Assembly: GCA_026986235.1 (NCBI GenBank)
Contig: JALSOY010000020.1
Span: forward strand, 1 to 19,364
Length of the DNA stretch: 19,364 nucleotides
Source: Caldifarciminota bacterium
GTDB lineage: Bacteria > Hydrothermota > Hydrothermia > B15-G9 > WFZT01
Direction: 5' to 3'
The notes beneath the pieces were generated by a model. It was not told where the DNA came from. It made no database searches and worked only from the letters and a program-made list of their open reading frames with translations. Position numbers and translations under genes: made by a program. This document shows, in pieces, positions 14,810 to 19,364 of the stretch (position 1 is its first letter; each line of letters begins with the position of its first letter).

Positions 14810-14826
14810 ATCAGCTCCCTTAAACT
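14798..14826 (+). promoter_or_regulatory. Possible promoter of the Tricorn-like gene
   Basis: TTGAAA (14798-14803), a 17-base spacer, then TAAACT (14821-14826, four of six consensus bases). Transcription would begin near 14833, leaving a leader of about 25 bases that includes the CTGGAGGT ribosome site at 14843-14850. The -35 lies inside the start of the divergent aminotransferase gene. Confidence 0.4.
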
Positions 14827-14857
14827 TTCCAAAATTTTTCAACTGGAGGTCTTTGAT

Positions 14858-17593
14858 ATGATAAAGTATTTGATTCTACTTTTTCTATCGTTAAATCAGG
14901 GAAGTACGCCTGGCCTGTACTATCCATCCATATCCCCTGACGGTAGCAGGATAGCATTCTCTTACAGAGGTGATATATGGGTTTATGATACTGTTGAACA
15001 CAGGGTGTGGCGGGTTACACTTCATGAGGCAACTGACACGAGGCCCGTCTGGTCACCTGATGGAAAGGAGATAGCCTTTGCCTCAAGGAGGAAAGGAAAT
15101 TACGATATCTGGATCGTACCTGCCAGGGGTGGAACGCCGAGGCAGATAACTTTCAATCCATCAACAGACATACCCACAGACTGGAAGGGCGATACGATCC
15201 TGTTTTATTCCTTCAGGAATCGCAGGTATTATACGATTTTGAAAATACATAAGGACGGCGGTATGCCAGTCAGAGTAACAGATTTTGATTCTCACAGTGC
15301 AGTTTTTGCCCCTGATGGCTCTATTTACTTCGTCAAAGATGGGGTTTCTTACTTTAGAAAGGGATACAGGGGATCTGCCAACGGAGAGATCTACATGTTA
15401 AAGAATGGGAAATTTGAAAGATTGACCGACTTTGACGGTACGGATCGCGATCCTGCCGTGGATGGCAGGGGTAACATTTACTTTATTTCAGAAAGGGATA
15501 GTGGCCTTCAGGTGTATCGATTTGACGGGAGGCCTGTCAGGATCACCCATCTGAAAAGAGGTGATGCCCTGCACCTTGCAGTTTCAAAGGATGGAAAATA
15601 CGGTGTTATCGAACACAGGCTCACCCTGTACAGAATTGATCTTGAGACAGGTAAAGCTGAACCTCTGGGTATAAAGATTGACACTGACAGCAAACTGCCG
15701 GAGGAGTTCATCCGTGAGTTTACCGATGTTGTGGAATCACCTTCCATGTCCCCTGATGGCAGGTGGATCACCTTTGCAATGAGGGGAGATATATGGATCG
15801 TTTCTGCAAATGGAGGGGAGGCACGAAAGGTTACCGACGATACTTACGAGGACGCATGGCCTCGCTTTTCTCCCGATGGTAAAAAGATCGCCTTTTACTC
15901 TGACAGGTCTGGTAACAACGATATCTATGTGGTTCCTGTTGAAGGTGGTGAACCTGAGAGGATAACAGAGGATAAGGCTGACGATTTCTTTGAAAGCTGG
16001 TCTCCAGATGGCCAGTACCTGGTGTTCACCTCCACACGCAAGGGTAATAAGGACATATTTGTGATTAGACTCAGGGACAGGAAAGTGTTTCAGATAACAC
16101 ACAACGAGAAGGCGGACGACGATCCTGTCTTCTCACCGGACGGCAGGTGGATATACTTTGATTCTCAGAGAAGTGGTAATGGGGAAATTTACAGGATAGC
16201 TGTAAAAGATGGAAAGCCGGTGGGGAAACCCGAAAGGTTGACTTATGGACCGGGATACAAGCAGATCCCCACGCTATCACCTGACGGAAAACTTGTCGCA
16301 TACGAGGTCTCATCCCGTCAGTCATCTCCTGAAATCTTTGTTATGGACGCCGAGGGGAACCGGCACATCCAGCTGGCAACAGGAAGGAATCCCTGCTGGT
16401 CAGGTGCGTACATCGTTTTTACAAATAAAGGTAAGCTTCAGAAAATTAAGGGTCCGAAAGAACTTATTTTCCCGGAAACTGTGGAGTTTACGGCAAAGGA
16501 AGTCGTAAAGAGACACGAGGATTTCAAAAAAATCTATGATATGGCCTGGCTGAAGTTGAAAACCAGATTCTACGACTCCACCATGCACGGCGTGGATTGG
16601 GAAGCTGTAAAGGAATACTACCGGCCACTGCTGGATTATGCCGAGACCTACGACGATGTCAGAAAGGCTATACTGTTTATGATGGGTGAACTCAGAGCCT
16701 CTCACATAGGGATACAGCCACCAGAAAGCAACAGGAAAGTCAGGGCTTTCACGGGCTTTGAAATAGAACTTACGGAAAACGGCGCAAAAGTTACGAAGGT
16801 TTACAAAAACTCACCGGCGGACAGTGCAGGTTTGAAACCCGGCGACATCATCGTAAGTGTGGACAGTGTGAGTACAAAGACCCCACATTTCAACCTTTTT
16901 AAAGTCGCTTACCAGAAAGATAGCATCGTGGTAACCACAGTTGATGAAAGGAATTTATCCATCAGAGTTCTGCCATGGGATACCATGAGAACATTCGCCT
17001 GGGAGGAATGGGAGGAGAAAAACAGAAAACTGGTGGAAGAGGCAACAGGCGGTAAGATCGCCTACCATCACATAAGAGCGATGAACGAAAGTGAACTTGC
17101 AAGGTTTAAAAAGGCAATCCTTAGGTTTTTACGCGAGGGTAAGGAAGGACTTATCCTTGATGTGAGGTACAACCCTGGAGGCAGGATACACGAGGAACTT
17201 CTTGACATACTTACGAAGAGGGCCTACGCAAAGTTCGTACGGAGGGGACAGAAGCCGCAAATTCAGCCACCCCTGAGGTGGGGTAAACCACTGGTGGTAC
17301 TTATCAACGAATTCTCCTTCTCAGATGCAGAGATCTTCCCCGCAGCGGTTAAGTACCTCGGAATAGGTAAACTCGTGGGTGTTCCCACCGGTGGCGGTGT
17401 TATCGGAACCGATCATGTGAAACTGCCGGATGGTTCAACACTCAATGTCCCTTATGTAGGATGGTATCTTCCAGATGGGACAAACCTCGAGGGCTACGGC
17501 GTCAAACCGGATTACTTTGTCGATAACGATCCCAACAACCCTGATAGAGACCTCCAGCTTGAAAAGGCGATAGAAGTGATACTTGGAAACTGA
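14858..17593 (+). CDS. Secreted Tricorn-like protease (TolB/WD40-like propellers, PDZ, S41 peptidase)
   Basis: A 911-residue protein with the Tricorn layout. An N-terminal hydrophobic stretch (about 3-12) acts as a probable signal peptide. Many beta-propeller repeats follow (about 20-530), of the form SPDGxxIAFxSxRxGNxDI and GGxPRxIT. Next come a helical S41 N-region (about 555-620), a PDZ domain (about 630-705, NSPADSAGLKPGDIIVSVD) and the S41 catalytic core (about 730-911). Expected catalytic residues are present: the S615-H616 pair in ASHIG (Tricorn S745-H746), the nucleophile S822 with D823 in FSFSDAEIFP (S965-D966), and a glutamate in LEGYGVKPD (E878, likely equivalent to E1023). Archaeal Tricorn is cytoplasmic and about 1070 residues; this shorter bacterial version appears exported, suggesting degradation of peptides in the periplasm or outside the cell. 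The ATG at 14858 follows GGAGG; upstream in-frame codons overlap the divergent gene and lack a ribosome site, so the longer open frame from 14609 is rejected. Confidence 0.88.
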   Translation: MIKYLILLFLSLNQGSTPGLYYPSISPDGSRIAFSYRGDIWVYDTVEHRVWRVTLHEATDTRPVWSPDGKEIAFASRRKGNYDIWIVPARGGTPRQITFNPSTDIPTDWKGDTILFYSFRNRRYYTILKIHKDGGMPVRVTDFDSHSAVFAPDGSIYFVKDGVSYFRKGYRGSANGEIYMLKNGKFERLTDFDGTDRDPAVDGRGNIYFISERDSGLQVYRFDGRPVRITHLKRGDALHLAVSKDGKYGVIEHRLTLYRIDLETGKAEPLGIKIDTDSKLPEEFIREFTDVVESPSMSPDGRWITFAMRGDIWIVSANGGEARKVTDDTYEDAWPRFSPDGKKIAFYSDRSGNNDIYVVPVEGGEPERITEDKADDFFESWSPDGQYLVFTSTRKGNKDIFVIRLRDRKVFQITHNEKADDDPVFSPDGRWIYFDSQRSGNGEIYRIAVKDGKPVGKPERLTYGPGYKQIPTLSPDGKLVAYEVSSRQSSPEIFVMDAEGNRHIQLATGRNPCWSGAYIVFTNKGKLQKIKGPKELIFPETVEFTAKEVVKRHEDFKKIYDMAWLKLKTRFYDSTMHGVDWEAVKEYYRPLLDYAETYDDVRKAILFMMGELRASHIGIQPPESNRKVRAFTGFEIELTENGAKVTKVYKNSPADSAGLKPGDIIVSVDSVSTKTPHFNLFKVAYQKDSIVVTTVDERNLSIRVLPWDTMRTFAWEEWEEKNRKLVEEATGGKIAYHHIRAMNESELARFKKAILRFLREGKEGLILDVRYNPGGRIHEELLDILTKRAYAKFVRRGQKPQIQPPLRWGKPLVVLINEFSFSDAEIFPAAVKYLGIGKLVGVPTGGGVIGTDHVKLPDGSTLNVPYVGWYLPDGTNLEGYGVKPDYFVDNDPNNPDRDLQLEKAIEVILGN

Positions 17594-17690
17594 AAAATCC
17601 ATAACTTTCAAAAGGGTTTGAGTGTTACAGGTGTTCCCCAAAAATCCAGGGGTCCCCTTTCCAGAATTCTCCCGCAAAAAAGATTATTAA

Positions 17691-17801
17691 GTTTTTCCCC
17701 ACCCATCTGTGTGTTTTGGTTACCTCACATGGTATCCAGAGGTTGTCGTGGATGGGGGAAGGAATCAGGAAGAGGCTAAAGGGTATCCTGTGAAACTATG
17801 A
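17691..17801 (+). pseudogene. Possible remnant of a small protein gene (very faintly HicB-like)
   Basis: The frame is open from 17691 to a TGA at 17799-17801 and has only a GTG (17709) as a possible start, with no ribosome site. It reads YPEVVVDGGRNQEEA, which faintly recalls the core of HicB-type antitoxins, where a Pro-Glu/Asp segment is followed by a Gly and a T/N-x-EEA helix. The resemblance covers about 15 residues and could be chance. No HicA-like toxin is visible beside it. Confidence 0.15.
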
Positions 17802-17810
17802 TAATAAGCA

Positions 17811-17837
17811 GGCGCCTCACTCTTAAAAAGAGGTGCC
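17811..17837. repeat. Hairpin-forming inverted repeat
   Basis: GGCGCCTC (17811-17818) pairs with GAGGTGCC (17830-17837) over an 11-base loop, 8 pairs including one G-U. An alternative stem within the loop (CTCTT with AAGAG) is possible. No U-tract follows on either strand, so it is not a convincing intrinsic terminator. Confidence 0.5.
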
Positions 17838-17875
17838 CATGACTACACAATAAACACGGTAAAAGAAAAGAGAAA

Positions 17876-18007
17876 ATGTTAAGTCCTGAGCTTTTAAACC
17901 TCAGGCTTTCAATTGTGGAGTATAGGCGGCGAGGCGATGAGGAGTTTTACGAGTGTGAGGGATTTAGGAGCAGAGTTTTGATGAAGGTATATTCAGGTGT
18001 ATTTTAA
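17876..18007 (+). pseudogene. Small open frame of 43 codons, possibly the first part of a frameshifted gene
   Basis: The ATG at 17876 opens 43 codons beginning MLSPELLNLRLSIVEYRRRG, a plausible helical protein sequence ending at TAA 18005-18007. There is no clear ribosome site, only a purine-rich run (AAAAGAAAAGAGAAA) just upstream. The +1 frame is open from 17985 to 18113 and continues in the same style (NLERKILYRGNGSPVEIMEE), so the two may once have formed a single gene of about 78 residues, broken by a one-base indel near 17990-18000. I recognise no family. Confidence 0.25.
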
Positions 18008-18174
18008 TTTGGAGAGGAAGATTCTATACAGGGGGAACGGGAGCCCGGTGGAGATAATGGAGGAGATATCAGATTATCCGAGGGAGATATTACACCCCGA
18101 AAATAATAGATGATTTAATTCCTAAGGTTGAATACCATGTGGTGAAATGTCTTCCGAACAGCCACTTACAAATG

Positions 18175-18203
18175 TTGACAATTCTTTTTTGCAAATTTAT
18201 AAA
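18175..18203 (+). promoter_or_regulatory. Consensus sigma-70-type promoter of the hydantoinase gene, leaderless geometry
   Basis: A perfect TTGACA (18175-18180), a 17-base spacer and TATAAA (18198-18203, five of six). The ATG at 18210 begins after six intervening bases, exactly where transcription should start, so the mRNA is predicted to be leaderless. This is the strongest promoter by eye in the window. Confidence 0.78.
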
Positions 18204-18209
18204 GGGATT

Positions 18210-19364
18210 ATGCATAAATATAGAGTCGGTGTGGATATCGGTGGGACATTCACTGACCTCGTTGCCTTTGAGGAGGACACGCACGCATTAAAGAATGTAA
18301 AAGTCCCCTCCACGCCCAGAAGTCCACAGGATGGAGTTATAAACTCCATTAAAAGTTTACTTGTTAAATATCCGGGTGAAATTACTCATATCGTTCATTC
18401 TACAACCATTGGGACAAACCTGTTTCTGGGTCAGAAGGGACTTGAAATTCCACCTGGAGCCCTTATCACAACTAAAGGATTCAGGGATGTGGTTGAGATA
18501 GGGAGGCAGAAGAGGGCTGAGTTGTACAACCTGTTTTTCAGGCGGCCTCCTCCCCTGATACCGAGGAAGTTCAGGTTCACTGTTGACGAAAGGACACTCT
18601 TTGATGGAACGGTTGTTAAGGAATTGAATATTCAGGAGATAGAATCCATAGTTGAGAAGATAAGGCAGTCAGGTATTGTTACTGTGGCGATAGCCTTTTT
18701 GCATTCGTATGCAAATCCACATAACGAAAAACTTGCGTCCGATTACCTGAAAGAAAGGTTGCCGGGGTTGGTTGTCGTTGCGTCCCACGAAGTTGATCCC
18801 GAATACAGGGAGTATGAGAGAACGAGTACAACCGTTGTCAATGCGGTACTCGTTCCCATAGTTTCCCGTTACCTTAAAGATTTACACAAAAAGATTCAGG
18901 ATCTTGGTATAGAAGCTCCGTTTTATGTAATGCAGTCCAACGGCGGTTTAACCACAGTTGAGATGGCGGAAAAGATTCCTGCTGCCACCATTGAATCGGG
19001 GCCTGCTGCGGGAGTTGTGGCGGCTTCATTCCTCGGCAGGGCCCTTAAAATTGAGAATCTTCTCAGTTTTGACATGGGAGGTACAACGGCCAAGGCAGGT
19101 GCCGTCATTGGTGGAACACCTGATGTGGTAACAGAATACGAAGTTGGTGGCGTTGTACACGCAGGCAGGATTATCAAGGGAAGTGGTTATCCCGTGAGAT
19201 ACCCGTTTATCGATCTTGCTGAGGTTTCTGCCGGTGGAGGTACCATCGCATGGGTTGACCGGGCGGGCGCACTGAGGTGTGGTCCCATTAGTGCAGGTGC
19301 AGATCCGGGACCCGCATGCTACGGAAAAGGAGGAGACGATCCCACGGTTACCGACGCCAATGTT
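18210..19364 (+). CDS. hyuA: Hydantoinase/oxoprolinase subunit A (HyuA-type), N-terminal part, runs off the window
   Basis: The first 385 codons of an ATP-dependent hydantoinase/5-oxoprolinase A-type subunit; family members hydrolyse N-methylhydantoin, hydantoins or 5-oxoproline, and acetone carboxylase subunits are related. The ASKHA fold is plain: phosphate-1 loop VDIGGTFTD (8-16), HSTTIGTN (63-70), ESGPAAGVVAA (262-272), phosphate-2 loop FDMGGTTAK (287-295), and the family block SAGGGTIAWVD (340-350) to SAGADPGPACYGKGG (361-375). The full family member is usually about 650-700 residues, so about 40% is missing beyond 19364. A B subunit would be expected next, outside the window. The ATG at 18210 is placed directly after a strong promoter and without a true ribosome site. 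The substrate cannot be decided from this part. Confidence 0.93.
   Translation, partial: MHKYRVGVDIGGTFTDLVAFEEDTHALKNVKVPSTPRSPQDGVINSIKSLLVKYPGEITHIVHSTTIGTNLFLGQKGLEIPPGALITTKGFRDVVEIGRQKRAELYNLFFRRPPPLIPRKFRFTVDERTLFDGTVVKELNIQEIESIVEKIRQSGIVTVAIAFLHSYANPHNEKLASDYLKERLPGLVVVASHEVDPEYREYERTSTTVVNAVLVPIVSRYLKDLHKKIQDLGIEAPFYVMQSNGGLTTVEMAEKIPAATIESGPAAGVVAASFLGRALKIENLLSFDMGGTTAKAGAVIGGTPDVVTEYEVGGVVHAGRIIKGSGYPVRYPFIDLAEVSAGGGTIAWVDRAGALRCGPISAGADPGPACYGKGGDDPTVTDANV

Larger units (their letters stand above)
17594..18209. other. 616-base intergenic gap with a hairpin and possible gene debris
   Basis: This is the only long stretch without a confident gene. It has no recognisable RNA gene and no canonical terminator with stem and U-tract after the Tricorn-like stop. 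It holds an AGGGGTCCCCT palindrome (17648-17658), a hairpin at 17811-17837, short open frames at 17691-17801, 17876-18007 and 17985-18113 (listed separately), and the hydantoinase promoter near its right end. The short frames read like protein but are broken by stops and frame changes, so part of the gap may be a decayed gene or small accessory genes. Confidence 0.5.

Noticed and set aside
14810..14842. TTG start for the aminotransferase
   Set aside because: It has no ribosome site, while the ATG at 14809 follows AGGGAG and starts family-like sequence.
14609..14857. N-terminal extension of the Tricorn-like protein in the open frame
   Set aside because: It lies antisense to the start of the aminotransferase, lacks a ribosome site and would bury the signal peptide. 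The ATG at 14858 follows GGAGG and begins with a hydrophobic export-like segment.
17630..17665. Intrinsic terminator after the Tricorn-like gene
   Set aside because: There are short C/G palindromes but no stable stem followed by a U-tract.

Overview
The window looks like a piece of chromosome from a thermophilic, probably uncultivated bacterium with mid-range GC. Genes are packed head to tail with stop/start overlaps. Most internal genes have strong GGAGG-type ribosome binding sites. AhcY is of the short form, lacking the C-terminal Lys/Tyr tail, as seen in Thermotoga and archaea. Secreted proteins combine DUF3857 with transglutaminase folds or TolB-like propellers. A WOR-3/Hydrothermae-like lineage would fit, but this is a guess from gene style; no rRNA or phylogenetic marker was compared. 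There is no mobile element, tRNA, rRNA or CRISPR array, and the content is mostly housekeeping.

Layout. 1-259: non-coding, with a short series of degenerate palindromic repeats. 260-1516 (-): ahcY. 1607-4446 (+): a three-gene overlapping operon made of a YhaM-like OB/HD exoribonuclease, a CDP-glycerol-type GT-B transferase and a TrmH/RlmB-type rRNA methyltransferase. 4534-4986 (+): a PsiE-family membrane protein whose stop codon overlaps the stop codon of the convergent gltX. 4983-13150 (-): a compact four-gene operon, in transcription order a secreted DUF3857/transglutaminase protein, a second secreted protein of that architecture with a destroyed active site, a Ser/Thr protein kinase fused to a UvrD-type helicase, and glutamyl-tRNA synthetase. 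13215-14809 (-): a PLP aminotransferase coupled by an ATGA overlap to an Rrf2-family regulator with three cysteines. 14858-17593 (+): a secreted Tricorn-like protease (propellers, PDZ, S41). 17594-18209: a 616-base gap with a hairpin and possible gene debris. 18210 to the window end (+): the first 385 codons of a hydantoinase/oxoprolinase A subunit.

The most unusual object is the kinase-helicase fusion (6389-9079). It is an apparently complete Hanks-type kinase joined to an apparently complete SF1A helicase motif set in one cytoplasmic polypeptide, encoded immediately upstream of gltX. The second theme is transcriptional: at three first-in-operon genes (1607, 4534, 18210) a near-consensus sigma-70-type promoter sits so close to the start codon that the mRNA should be leaderless or nearly so. 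The first genes of other units (ahcY, the DUF3857 gene, the aminotransferase and the Tricorn-like gene) have normal ribosome binding sites.
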